From JACNIZ01 sp964344765 (GTDB taxonomy: Bacteria > Planctomycetota > UBA1135), in contig CAYFOM010000020.1 of the NCBI GenBank assembly GCA_964344765.1, positions 1-64,000 of the forward strand: a stretch of 64,000 bases of DNA. The letters run 5' to 3'. Shown piece after piece: positions 6,168-14,873 of the stretch (the first letter of the stretch is position 1; each line of letters starts with the position of its first letter). The notes below the pieces were generated by a model. The model saw only the letters and a program-made list of their open reading frames with translations. It did not search any database and had not been told where the DNA came from. The translations under genes and the position numbers were made by a program.

Positions 6168-8639
6168 TTAGCTCGCAGATTTAGACGAATCGCTATCGCT
6201 GGAATCGTCGGCGGAGTCGTTGCTCTCTTTAAGCGCCTCGGCGAAGGTCTCAAGGCCCTTCTGCACCCGCGCTCGCACCTCGGTAGCTTTCAAGCCGGTC
6301 AAAACGGCAATGCCGGCGTCGACGTGATCCACCGCCCACAAGTGGAACAGCCCGGCGCGCACCGAATTGATCACCGTTTCATCCAGCATCAAATCCTGGA
6401 CGTTGGACTTCGGCAAAATCACACCCTGCTTGCCGGTCAACCCGCGCGCGTGGCACAGGTCGAAGAAGCCGCGCACCTTGGCATTGACTCCGCCGACGGC
6501 CAGCACGTCGCCCTTCATGTTGACGGCACCGGTCACCGCCACGTCTTGGCGCAACGGCATTTCGCCGATGGCACTCATCAGCGCGTATACCTCGGTCGAA
6601 GAAGCCGAATCGCCGTCGATAGGTCCGTAGTTTTGATCGAAGGTCAGCGACACCTTGACCGGCAAGCTGCGCTTTTGGCCGAAGCGATGGCGCATGAATG
6701 ACTCCAGCATCAGCACACCCTTGCTGTGAATCGGTCCCGATAGGTCGACGTCGCGTTCGATGTTGAGGTAGCTTTCATCGCCGGCTGCAACCACCGCGCT
6801 GACTCGCGCGACGCGGCCGAAACTCAGCGGCCCCAAACCCACCACGGTCAGCGCATTCAAGCTGCCGACCTTCTCGCCATCGGTTTGGATTTCGTAGACG
6901 CCCTCCATCACGTGACGCAAGTGCCATTCCGAATCGGTGGCATGCATGCGGCGGAAAGCGGCTTTGGCTTCCATCACATGCTCACGCGCAATCTTTTTCT
7001 TCGGCGAACGCTCGGCAAAGTACGAAGCCTCGCGCGCGAAGTCGAGCAGGATCGGCAACTCGGTCGAAATCTGAGTGCGCCGGCCGGCCAAGTTCACCGC
7101 GCGTTCGGCCAGAGCCTGCAAGCCGGAACGTGCAAACGGCAGCAAACCCATCTCGGCACCCAATGCGCGCAACGACGTCGCCAAACCGCCGACGTGTTTG
7201 CGATTCAACGGCACCGTTTCTTCAAACTCCGCTTTGACCTTAAAGATGTTCGGGAAGTCGGCGTCTTGCACGTGCAGCGCTTCAAATAAGTCCGCCGATC
7301 CGACTAATACCAATTTCAAGTTCAGCGGAATCGGCGCCGGACGCACGCCGGTGACGCCCAATGGGGAAATGGCCTCCAGCGCGTGAATCTCCAAACGACC
7401 CGTTTGCATGGTTCGCTTCAGCGCGCGCCACACCTCGGTCTCGCGGAAAATATCGCGCGCGTTCAGCACCAAGAAACCGCCGTCGGCTTCCAGCAACGAA
7501 CCCGAGCGCACCGCCATATGCGCTTTGCCTGGTCCCTGGCGCAATACGTGGCGCTCTACCGAACCAAACAGATTGGAGTAGTTCGGGTGTTGTTCATAAA
7601 CGATGGGGCAGCCGTCGTCTTTGGGTAGCGAACGCACGACGTTGACTTCAAACACCTCCAGGCCAAACGGCGCTTTGCCGGTGTCGTCGTCATCGTCGTC
7701 GCCGATGCTTTCGTGACGCAAGAACAGCTGCGGATGCGAGTTGGCATAGCCGGCGCAATCGCCGAGCCAAGCCGCCATTTCCAAATCGGCCTCGACTTCT
7801 TCGGCCAGTGCCAAAGTCAAGCTCTGCACGACCTCTTCGACGACCTTGGCGTCCATCGACTGGACTTGGCTGATCAAGCGTAAACCCAAGGCCCGCGCTT
7901 TGCGTTGCACCTTATTCAAGTCTGCCAACGCCGCTTCGTAAAGCTTGTTAAAGCGCTTGATTTCAGCAACCTTTGGGCGCGCATCGCGCGGTAATTCGGG
8001 CAACGCTTCCACCGGCAGCAATTGCTCGCCGATGCGCACGAAGATGTCGCGGCGAGCACCATTTTCATCCTCGATTTGCACCAGCTCCAAGCCGGCTTGC
8101 TGCAATTCTTTGCCGAAACGACGGAACAACTGTTCTTCGGCACGCCGGTAACGGTTGTACAAGTGCTGACGGCGTTCACTGTGCGCATCGCTTTCCAGCA
8201 ACTGCGAAATCTCGCGCGAAAGCGCCCGCACCCAGCGCACCATTCCTTCTTGCAACATCGCCGCCTGACCGCTGCGCAGTTGCAAATGTTTGGGTCGCAC
8301 CGGGTCATCAAAATTATGCACGAACACATGTTCGTGGGGGATTTCACAATGCAACTTGTCGCGCAGTTGTTCGATCAACTGCACCACCTGCTCCGGCTCG
8401 TCGCTGCCGCCCAAGTTGGCAACAAAAACGTTGTAGCCACTGCCTTTGACGTTGAGTCCCAGCTCCAACGCTTGCAACGCTCGAGTTTGGCCCAGCAGCC
8501 CGAAGCCCAGCCACGGATCGGGGGCGTCGTCGTCGTTCTTGCGCCGCTTGGCGGCCGGAATCCACGAGGCCGGACAGGTCCAGCGAAGGTCGCGCAGGCG
8601 CAAAGGCTGCGCACGGTGTTGCGGAGATCGTGCAGGCAT
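6168..8639 (-). CDS. Lon-like (S16) AAA-type protease, Walker A motif degenerate
   Basis: An 823-residue LonB/YcbZ-type protease. The N-terminal region carries the family segment GQTRALQALELGLNVKGSGY, a long helical insertion (about 120-290), a Walker B-like EADGGFLVLNARD, and a C-terminal S16 protease domain with catalytic Ser678 (DGDSASS) and Lys721 (VNAKVRGFF), 43 residues apart as in Lon. The position where relatives carry a P-loop (GxxGTGK/R) reads VANLGGSDEPEQV, without the Lys/Thr, so nucleotide binding at this site may be lost. There is an Asp run near residue 310 and a Ser/Asp-rich tail. It is the middle gene of a three-gene operon. Confidence 0.9.
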   Translation of the reverse strand: MPARSPQHRAQPLRLRDLRWTCPASWIPAAKRRKNDDDAPDPWLGFGLLGQTRALQALELGLNVKGSGYNVFVANLGGSDEPEQVVQLIEQLRDKLHCEIPHEHVFVHNFDDPVRPKHLQLRSGQAAMLQEGMVRWVRALSREISQLLESDAHSERRQHLYNRYRRAEEQLFRRFGKELQQAGLELVQIEDENGARRDIFVRIGEQLLPVEALPELPRDARPKVAEIKRFNKLYEAALADLNKVQRKARALGLRLISQVQSMDAKVVEEVVQSLTLALAEEVEADLEMAAWLGDCAGYANSHPQLFLRHESIGDDDDDDTGKAPFGLEVFEVNVVRSLPKDDGCPIVYEQHPNYSNLFGSVERHVLRQGPGKAHMAVRSGSLLEADGGFLVLNARDIFRETEVWRALKRTMQTGRLEIHALEAISPLGVTGVRPAPIPLNLKLVLVGSADLFEALHVQDADFPNIFKVKAEFEETVPLNRKHVGGLATSLRALGAEMGLLPFARSGLQALAERAVNLAGRRTQISTELPILLDFAREASYFAERSPKKKIAREHVMEAKAAFRRMHATDSEWHLRHVMEGVYEIQTDGEKVGSLNALTVVGLGPLSFGRVARVSAVVAAGDESYLNIERDVDLSGPIHSKGVLMLESFMRHRFGQKRSLPVKVSLTFDQNYGPIDGDSASSTEVYALMSAIGEMPLRQDVAVTGAVNMKGDVLAVGGVNAKVRGFFDLCHARGLTGKQGVILPKSNVQDLMLDETVINSVRAGLFHLWAVDHVDAGIAVLTGLKATEVRARVQKGLETFAEALKESNDSADDSSDSDSSKSAS

Positions 8640-8671
8640 GGGTGCAAAGCGCCCCAGCCTGGCAGGGAGGG

Positions 8672-10471
8672 TTACTCGCCCTTGGCCGGGGTGTTCATGA
8701 CGGTCTGAAGCTTCTCTTTTAGCCTCGCGGCCGCCCCGGCGTCTTGCAACTGTTCGGCAACATCAATCGCGCCGTTCAATTCTTTGATCGCATCGGCCCG
8801 CGTGGCGCCCTCGCGCTCCCAGTACCAATACACCATGTTGGCCATGTTTTCGCGGGCTTCCATGTGCATTGGGTTGTGACCCAGCGCGGCCTGCAGCTCG
8901 ACCACCGACTTGGCGAAGTATTCCAAGGCTTTGGCTTGGTCGGCGCCGTCGGAGCTTAGCCAAAGCTGGTTGCCGCGGCGCATCAGCATTTGGCCGTAAC
9001 CGTAGTGGGACTCGAAGGTGTCGAAGCCCTGTTCGACGGCTTGGCTCAAGTATGGCTCGGCCTCGTCCAATTTGTCTTCTACCCGCAGCGTGTCACCTAC
9101 CGAGAATAGGAATGCCGGCTCCAAGTTTTGGGGATCGTCGAAACCGCTGGCTCGGTTCATCGGCCCGCTGACCACGCCGAAGAACAGCAGGCCGGCGGCG
9201 GCGGCGCGCCACGGGATGGCAACGGTTTCTTCTTTGTCGTTCCGGCGGGTGGCCATCATGATCGCGTGAGCGGCCAGCACGACGGCGACCGGTGCGACCG
9301 GCATGCGATAACGCGGGCTGTACCAGAACACCATGACCACGACCAACGGCATCGCGAACAGCAGCAGCTCCGGAACCATGTTGCGGAAGCCTTTGCGGCT
9401 CAGCCGCGCCAGCCCAAGGAAGGCCAGCGGCAAAAACAGCGCCAGCGCCAACGGTGTGAACGCCAGCTTGCTGCCGATGCCATGCTTCTTCTCTAAGCGT
9501 GGCAGGTAAAGGTCGCCGTAATCTCGACCGGTCAGGAACCACCAGAATTTGCGCGCTTCCAACGTGATCGCCGCGCCGGGGTTCTCTACCAAGTAGCGCA
9601 CTCCTTCGCTAAAAAAGTGGCGGCTGGTTCCTTTCCAGCTTTCCTCGCCGGTGGCGTTGGCAGCCATGTAGTAGGCGTCGCGGTTTTGCTGGCTGCGGTT
9701 TTGCGAAACCCCAGGAATGGGGTGATAGGTGCCCGTCGCGCCCGGTGCGTTGCCATGGAAGAAGGTGACACCGGCTTGCGCGCTGACCGGAATGAACTCG
9801 CCACTGGCGCGATGGTTGTGAATGGTTGCCGGCGTGATCACCGCCAAAGTCATGACCAAAATCAGCAAGCCGCCGGCGAGGTCGCGTTCGGCGCCCCACA
9901 TAATCCAGGCGATGAACAGCGGCACGGCCAAAATCATCGACGGATTGGCGAGCACCGAAAGGCCCAGTAGGAAACCGAAAAACGCCTGCTTTCGAATGGT
10001 TCGCTGCTCGACGATGCGCACGGCTTGCCAAAGCAGAATGGCAATGGTCAACAGTTGCAAGGTGACGTTAACGGTGCGGCCGACGTAATAAGTGGGGTCG
10101 AGCAGCAGCAGATAAAGGAAGCCGGCGAGCACCCCGGTGGTCGGTCCAAACCGACGTCGGCCGGTATCGGCGATCAAGGCGATGGTGGCGACGTGCATTA
10201 GCGCCTGAACCGCATAAACACCGAGCAAACTTGCGCCCAACCAGCGCAGCAGTCCAAGGAAGTAGGGGTATAGCGGTGCGGATAAAAACGGTGTGTCGCC
10301 CTGAAGCTTGCCGTCGGCAATATCGCCGGCCCAATTCCAATACACCTCCGCGTCGCCCAGCGGCGTGCGGGCAAACGGATTGGCGGTCCAACCTTGTTGC
10401 AACACCATGACTTGGAGAATCATGGCGAGTGCAAGTAGGGCTAGAAGCCAGAGCGGGAAGCGTACTTTCAT
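8672..10471 (-). CDS. Membrane glycosyltransferase (GT39/ArnT-like) with C-terminal TPR-like region
   Basis: A 599-residue membrane protein. The N-terminal half has about ten hydrophobic segments, and the first loop has acidic residues (LGDAEVYWNWAGDI) and FLSAPLYPYFLGLLRW, the arrangement of polyprenyl-phosphate-sugar-dependent GT-C glycosyltransferases (PMT/ArnT). About 160 residues at the C-terminus are soluble and TPR-like (FLFSVGDTLRVEDKLDEAEPYL, ALGHNPMHMEARENMANMVY). It probably transfers a lipid-linked sugar to a protein or lipid outside the inner membrane; the acceptor is unknown. It is the first gene of the operon with the Lon-like protease 32 bases downstream, and is divergent from the TonB-dependent receptor. 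Confidence 0.8.
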   Translation of the reverse strand: MKVRFPLWLLALLALAMILQVMVLQQGWTANPFARTPLGDAEVYWNWAGDIADGKLQGDTPFLSAPLYPYFLGLLRWLGASLLGVYAVQALMHVATIALIADTGRRRFGPTTGVLAGFLYLLLLDPTYYVGRTVNVTLQLLTIAILLWQAVRIVEQRTIRKQAFFGFLLGLSVLANPSMILAVPLFIAWIMWGAERDLAGGLLILVMTLAVITPATIHNHRASGEFIPVSAQAGVTFFHGNAPGATGTYHPIPGVSQNRSQQNRDAYYMAANATGEESWKGTSRHFFSEGVRYLVENPGAAITLEARKFWWFLTGRDYGDLYLPRLEKKHGIGSKLAFTPLALALFLPLAFLGLARLSRKGFRNMVPELLLFAMPLVVVMVFWYSPRYRMPVAPVAVVLAAHAIMMATRRNDKEETVAIPWRAAAAGLLFFGVVSGPMNRASGFDDPQNLEPAFLFSVGDTLRVEDKLDEAEPYLSQAVEQGFDTFESHYGYGQMLMRRGNQLWLSSDGADQAKALEYFAKSVVELQAALGHNPMHMEARENMANMVYWYWEREGATRADAIKELNGAIDVAEQLQDAGAAARLKEKLQTVMNTPAKGE

Positions 10472-10622
10472 CTCCGACGGGACTGTATCAACATCGGTTG
10501 ATGGCCCGGTGGGGTCAATGAATTCGGTGACGGAATTCTGTCATTATTTGGTTCCTTGACGGGAACCTATCGCCGCTAGTTTGGGGCGGTTTCCGTGGCA
10601 CGCTGTTTGTCTTTGAGCCGGC
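10472..10622. promoter_or_regulatory. Divergent promoter region with two small dyads
   Basis: A 151-base region between the glycosyltransferase and receptor genes. It has two GAATTC sites (10520-10525 and 10533-10538) separated by 7 bases, and a hairpin GGTTCC (10550-10555) / GGAACC (10562-10567). Either may be an operator. No Fur-box-like 19-mer is obvious. Confidence 0.4.
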
Positions 10623-12752
10623 ATGGCTGATTCCCCCCTGAAATCATGCTGGATCCCTTTGTTAACCGGCATTTTGTTCACCTCCAACGCAGTTGCCCAA
10701 AGCCAAAATCCTTCTTCGGGCAGCAGCGAAAAACCTCCTGATGGGCAGAAAGAGGAACGCCCAATTTCGGTCGCTGATGAGGTTTTGGTTATCGGCCGGC
10801 TCGACGCCATTGGCGTGCCGCAAATTCCTATTAATTATCCCGCTTCGCGCGACATTCTCGGTCCGTTGACCATCCAAGCCATTGGTGCGCGTGACCTTAA
10901 TGACCTAGTTTTGCATCTGCCGGCCGTTTCTACTCGGCCGTACAACGGTGGCGAGGCGTCGGCGCCTAGCTTAAGTGCACGTGGTTTGCCGGATGACGGA
11001 CTGACCGAGTATTTGCATGTACTGGTCAATGGTGTGCCGGCCAACGCTGGACCTTATGGATGGACCGCGTTCTCGTTCATGCCGTTGGCGTCGGAACGTG
11101 TCTATGCCGTCGACAGCATTCGCGGCGGCCACACGGTGCGCTATTCGCCCAACACGGTCGGAGGGGTGTTGAACTTCGCAACACGTCCTTTGCCGGATGC
11201 CTACGAAGTAACCGCTCGCCAATCCTTCGGCAGCAATGCTTTTTCCAGCAGCTTCTTAACCGGCGGTAATCGAACGGCGGACGGCACCGCGTTCCGCTTC
11301 TCCGCACTCGATCGCCGCGGTGACGGTTATCGCGATGGCGGCGATTTCCGTCAGCAAGACTTCAGCGCCGAGCTGCGTCAAGAGTTTGACGACGGCGGTT
11401 GGTTCGCCGGTTCGGTGAATTGGTTTGAGGACTACCACGCCGCACCCGGTGGTTTGACTCAGGCCGAATTCGATGCGGATCGCTTCGGCAACAGCCGACC
11501 GGAAAACGAATTTGAAGGCTTCCGCGGCATGGTCGATGCGGTTTGGCATCAACCCGTTGGCGATGCCTGGGTGGAATACTTCGCCACTGCGTCGGTGACC
11601 GAGCGCAATCTCTACGCGAGGCGCACATCCGGCGGCAGCAATGTGCTGGATGATTGGCACGATCAAACCTATTTCGCCAACTTAGGGCTGCGCGCCGAAA
11701 CTTCGGCAGAGTGGGGCGGTACCGAGCACGTGATCCACGGCGGTTTGCGCGCTCACCGCGAATGGTTGCCGTCGTACTCGGTGAATCGCTCCGATATGAC
11801 TGCTACCAACTTTGTGCCGCGCACCGATTCCAGTTTCCGCTTATTGTCGCTCTCGGCTCACGTCGACGACACCTTCACGCCACTTCCGAACCTCGACGTC
11901 ACCGCTGGTGTGCGCGCCGAATTCATTCCTTCGGTGAGCGGTAACGACAGTGTTTCCGGCTTCACCTATGAGGATGACTTCTTTGATCTATTGCCCGCTT
12001 TCGGCATGTCGTACACGCTGAACCCTAACTGGGCGTTGTTTGCTAATTACGGCGAAGGCTTCCGTGCACCACAGTTTTGGGGATTTGCCTATGCTGCCAA
12101 CCCCAAAGATGCGTTGGATTTTGAGAGCGGGCGATCAGCGGAAGTCGGAATTCGTTGGCAGGACTTCGGCGCCATCAGCGGTAGCTTGGCGGTTTGGCGT
12201 TTGGACTTCGATGATTACCTGGTATTCGACACCGGCTTTTATGAAAACGTCGGCGCGATCGAATCGCAAGGCGTCGATTGGCAAAGCAACGTCGACCTCG
12301 CTCAACTGGCGCCGTGGATGGATGGTTGGGGTTTGAGTACGTCGGTCACGGTGCAAAACGCCGAGCTGCAAACCGGAACCTTCGCCGGCAACGAGGTGCC
12401 TTATGCGTGGGAGACCAAAGCCAACTGGCGCTTGCACTATCTAGGAATGAATGGCATGTCCGCCTCGTTGGGCGGTGCCTTTGTAGGTGACAGTTTTTCC
12501 GATTCGGCAAACACCGTAGCCGGAAGTGCCGACGGCCGTGTCGGCCGCAACGCGTCGGTGGTGCTTTGGGACGCGCAAGCCGCTTATGACTTTGTGCTCA
12601 GCGATCGCGCCATGTTGCAGTTGGCGGTAGGGGCGCACAACTTGTTCGATAAAGAATGGGAAGTGCATTCACGCGGCGGATTCTTTGGCCCCGGTTTGGT
12701 GGCCGGTGCACCACGTCAGGTCTATGCCGCGGTTTACTTAGAGATTATGTAG
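10623..12752 (+). CDS. TonB-dependent receptor, FecA-like
   Basis: A 709-residue outer-membrane active transporter. A signal peptide (cleavage probably after SNAVAQ) is followed by a plug domain at about 70-200; the plug ends in GGHTVRYSPNTVGGVLNFAT, which closely resembles the ferric citrate receptor FecA. The rest is a 22-stranded barrel pattern with typical late motifs (NPNWALFANYGEGFRAPQF, GAHNLFDKEW) and ends in an aromatic/hydrophobic strand (QVYAAVYLEIM). No N-terminal FecA signalling domain is evident. The ligand is unknown; ferric citrate-like siderophores are possible. The stop overlaps the Shine-Dalgarno of the next gene, so the genes are co-transcribed. Confidence 0.9.
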   Translation: MADSPLKSCWIPLLTGILFTSNAVAQSQNPSSGSSEKPPDGQKEERPISVADEVLVIGRLDAIGVPQIPINYPASRDILGPLTIQAIGARDLNDLVLHLPAVSTRPYNGGEASAPSLSARGLPDDGLTEYLHVLVNGVPANAGPYGWTAFSFMPLASERVYAVDSIRGGHTVRYSPNTVGGVLNFATRPLPDAYEVTARQSFGSNAFSSSFLTGGNRTADGTAFRFSALDRRGDGYRDGGDFRQQDFSAELRQEFDDGGWFAGSVNWFEDYHAAPGGLTQAEFDADRFGNSRPENEFEGFRGMVDAVWHQPVGDAWVEYFATASVTERNLYARRTSGGSNVLDDWHDQTYFANLGLRAETSAEWGGTEHVIHGGLRAHREWLPSYSVNRSDMTATNFVPRTDSSFRLLSLSAHVDDTFTPLPNLDVTAGVRAEFIPSVSGNDSVSGFTYEDDFFDLLPAFGMSYTLNPNWALFANYGEGFRAPQFWGFAYAANPKDALDFESGRSAEVGIRWQDFGAISGSLAVWRLDFDDYLVFDTGFYENVGAIESQGVDWQSNVDLAQLAPWMDGWGLSTSVTVQNAELQTGTFAGNEVPYAWETKANWRLHYLGMNGMSASLGGAFVGDSFSDSANTVAGSADGRVGRNASVVLWDAQAAYDFVLSDRAMLQLAVGAHNLFDKEWEVHSRGGFFGPGLVAGAPRQVYAAVYLEIM

Positions 12753-12762
12753 GAGGGAAATG

Positions 12763-13992
12763 ATGAAGAATTTGCCTACTTTGATCATCTTGTGCGGCAT
12801 TGGGTTGGGGGCGTGCGCTCAACCGCAAACCCACGCCGAAACAGCCGGGGGCGACGGCGATCCCAGCAAAAAATTCGTCGTGCTCGACGGAGCCGCCGAC
12901 GGCTGGCGTGCAAGTTTGGTGCACGACAACCAGCCGATTGGCGTTTGGCGTATGGAGCCGCTGCAGCTCTTTCCGCAATATGCCACGCCGGAGGTGATTG
13001 GTTTGGATGATCAAGGCAGTTGCTGGATCATGGTGTCGTACAGCGGCAAGTGGACACCAACGCGGTTGATTCACGACCATCAATGGTTGGGTGCCATTGC
13101 CCATGGCGATGTCGACCCAACTGCTCCAGGCAAAGAGTTGTATGTGGGCGGCAAAAAAGGCGTGCTTTATCAAATTCGTTCCTATCCGGATGGCGGAGTC
13201 GATGCGCGGCGCATTACCGCGCTTGCCGGTCGTGAAATTCATACTTTGTTGGCAGGTGATTTAGACCCGCGCAATCCCGGCGCCGAGTTGATTGTGTTTA
13301 CTCGCCCCGGCGGGCTGTTTCGCATCAACGCCGATTGGAAGGTGGAGCACCTCGGAGACCTGCCTGGCCGCATTCGCGATGCGCGTGTGTTGAGGGACGG
13401 CCGCACGATCGTTACCGCATCGCGCACCGGCAAGGTGTCGCTGCTACGTTTCGGCGCCGAAAAAGAGCATTGGCAAACCATCTTTGAACAAGAAGTCGGC
13501 TTTGGCCGCTTGGCTATCGGCCAACCGCCGGCCGACGACCCCAATGCCGACGTCATGCACACCGGTTTAGTGATGCCGGTGATTTATTCCACCGCCGATA
13601 ACGGGCGCGTCTTCCGCCACGAGCCGAAGCTCAATGGCAAGTGGGAAACCACGACCATTTATTCGGGTCCGCTTGGGCCGCGCGGATTGGTGGCCGGGCA
13701 ATTCCACGCCGATGCCAATAAGGAAACGGTGGCAGTGTTCGGCTATTCCGGCCGCGTCGAGCTTCTGACGCGTGAGGGAGAGGAATGGACGGCGCAAACC
13801 TTGTTCACCGATCGCGATCGCGGCCATTGGCTGAGTGTGCTGGAGATCGACGGCCGCAATAACACCGACGAGATCATGCTCAGCGGCTATGGTGCTCGCA
13901 TGGTGTTGCTGACTCGGTCACCCGGAACCGGGGTTGAGGAATTGGCAATTCCATCGACCCAACAGGACCTTCATGCCCAGCCTTCGCCTTAG
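12763..13992 (+). CDS. Lipoprotein of unknown function, probable beta-propeller
   Basis: A 409-residue exported lipoprotein: MKNLPTLIILCGIGLGACAQ has a good lipobox (LGAC). The body has about six repeated beta-rich segments with the pattern hydrophobic-GDxDPxxPGxEL (HGDVDPTAPGKELYVG, AGDLDPRNPGAELIVF), reminiscent of FG-GAP/VCBS-type propeller blades. The Shine-Dalgarno AGGAGG at 12751-12756 overlaps the receptor stop codon and favours the second ATG (12763) over 12760. The neighbours suggest a periplasmic or surface partner of the receptor. I cannot assign a ligand or enzyme activity. Confidence 0.75.
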   Translation: MKNLPTLIILCGIGLGACAQPQTHAETAGGDGDPSKKFVVLDGAADGWRASLVHDNQPIGVWRMEPLQLFPQYATPEVIGLDDQGSCWIMVSYSGKWTPTRLIHDHQWLGAIAHGDVDPTAPGKELYVGGKKGVLYQIRSYPDGGVDARRITALAGREIHTLLAGDLDPRNPGAELIVFTRPGGLFRINADWKVEHLGDLPGRIRDARVLRDGRTIVTASRTGKVSLLRFGAEKEHWQTIFEQEVGFGRLAIGQPPADDPNADVMHTGLVMPVIYSTADNGRVFRHEPKLNGKWETTTIYSGPLGPRGLVAGQFHADANKETVAVFGYSGRVELLTREGEEWTAQTLFTDRDRGHWLSVLEIDGRNNTDEIMLSGYGARMVLLTRSPGTGVEELAIPSTQQDLHAQPSP

Positions 13993-14857
13993 CGCTTCGA
14001 TCCTCACTCTTGGTTTCGCTGCATGCAGCACGGTCGAGCCGCAACTCGCGGTCGATAATGCTGGCACTGATCGCGTCGTACGCGTTGCGGTATGCCAAAC
14101 AGAGGTCGGCCCAGACATCGAAGCCAACTTTGCGGCGATTGAAAAAGCGTTGCTCGAGGCTCTCGCCCTCAACGCCGATGTCGCCTGCTTCGCCGAAACC
14201 AGTTTGTATGGCTGGGTCAATCCGGATGCCCATTATTTTGCAGACCCCATTCCCGGTACCAGTACCATCCGCATCAGCGCGTTGGCCCAACAGTATGGAT
14301 TGATGATCGCCATCGGCCTGGCCGAGCGCGACGGCGACAAGTTGTATGACTCGGCCATCCTCGTCGACCGCGACGGCAATCTGTTGCTGAAACACCGCAA
14401 GGTCAACATTCTGACCGAGCTGATGGACCCGCCATACACACCCGGCGATGGTACGCCAGCGGTGGTGAATACGCGATTGGGTCGGATTGGCATGTTGATT
14501 TGCGCCGACACCTTCAAGGATGAAGTTGTGTTGCCGCTGGCCGAGCAAAAACCGGATTTGGTTTTGGTCCCTTACGGCTGGGCTGCTCCGGTGGAAAATT
14601 GGCCCGCCCACGGTCGCAGTTTGCAGTCGTGGGTCAGTCATACCGCGCGGCGCACGTCGGCGCCGGTGGTTGGCGTGGATGCTATTGGGCAAATCCACCA
14701 TGGGCCGTGGACCGGCTACGTTTACGGCGGCCAAAGCGTGGTCAGTGCCGCCGATGGGGGCATCTTAGGGGTGATGGCCGATCGCCAGTCGCAGGTCCAG
14801 GTGTTTGAGTCGCCTGTAGAGCCCGCTCGATTCCCGAAGCGGCGGCGTTTTTGCTGA
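13973..14857 (+). CDS. Lipid-anchored nitrilase-superfamily (carbon-nitrogen hydrolase) protein
   Basis: A 294-residue nitrilase-fold amidohydrolase with the full catalytic triad Glu75 (CFAETSLYGW), Lys143 (KHRKVNI) and Cys177 (LICADTF). Such enzymes cleave or condense C-N bonds of amides, ureas or nitriles. The first residues MPSLRLSASILTLGFAACS look like a lipoprotein signal with a lipobox (FAAC), which is unusual because most family members are cytoplasmic (Lnt is the membrane exception, but is much larger). The start overlaps the previous gene by 20 bases. The substrate is unknown; the context suggests action in the periplasm on something handled by the receptor. Confidence 0.85.
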   Translation: MPSLRLSASILTLGFAACSTVEPQLAVDNAGTDRVVRVAVCQTEVGPDIEANFAAIEKALLEALALNADVACFAETSLYGWVNPDAHYFADPIPGTSTIRISALAQQYGLMIAIGLAERDGDKLYDSAILVDRDGNLLLKHRKVNILTELMDPPYTPGDGTPAVVNTRLGRIGMLICADTFKDEVVLPLAEQKPDLVLVPYGWAAPVENWPAHGRSLQSWVSHTARRTSAPVVGVDAIGQIHHGPWTGYVYGGQSVVSAADGGILGVMADRQSQVQVFESPVEPARFPKRRRFC

Positions 14858-14873
14858 TAATCTTGAGGGTCCC

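Noticed and set aside
5267..6184. A 305-codon plus-strand frame opposite the TatD-type gene
   Set aside because: The product has no recognisable domain, is biased to His, Val and Arg, and the minus-strand gene has all metal ligands.
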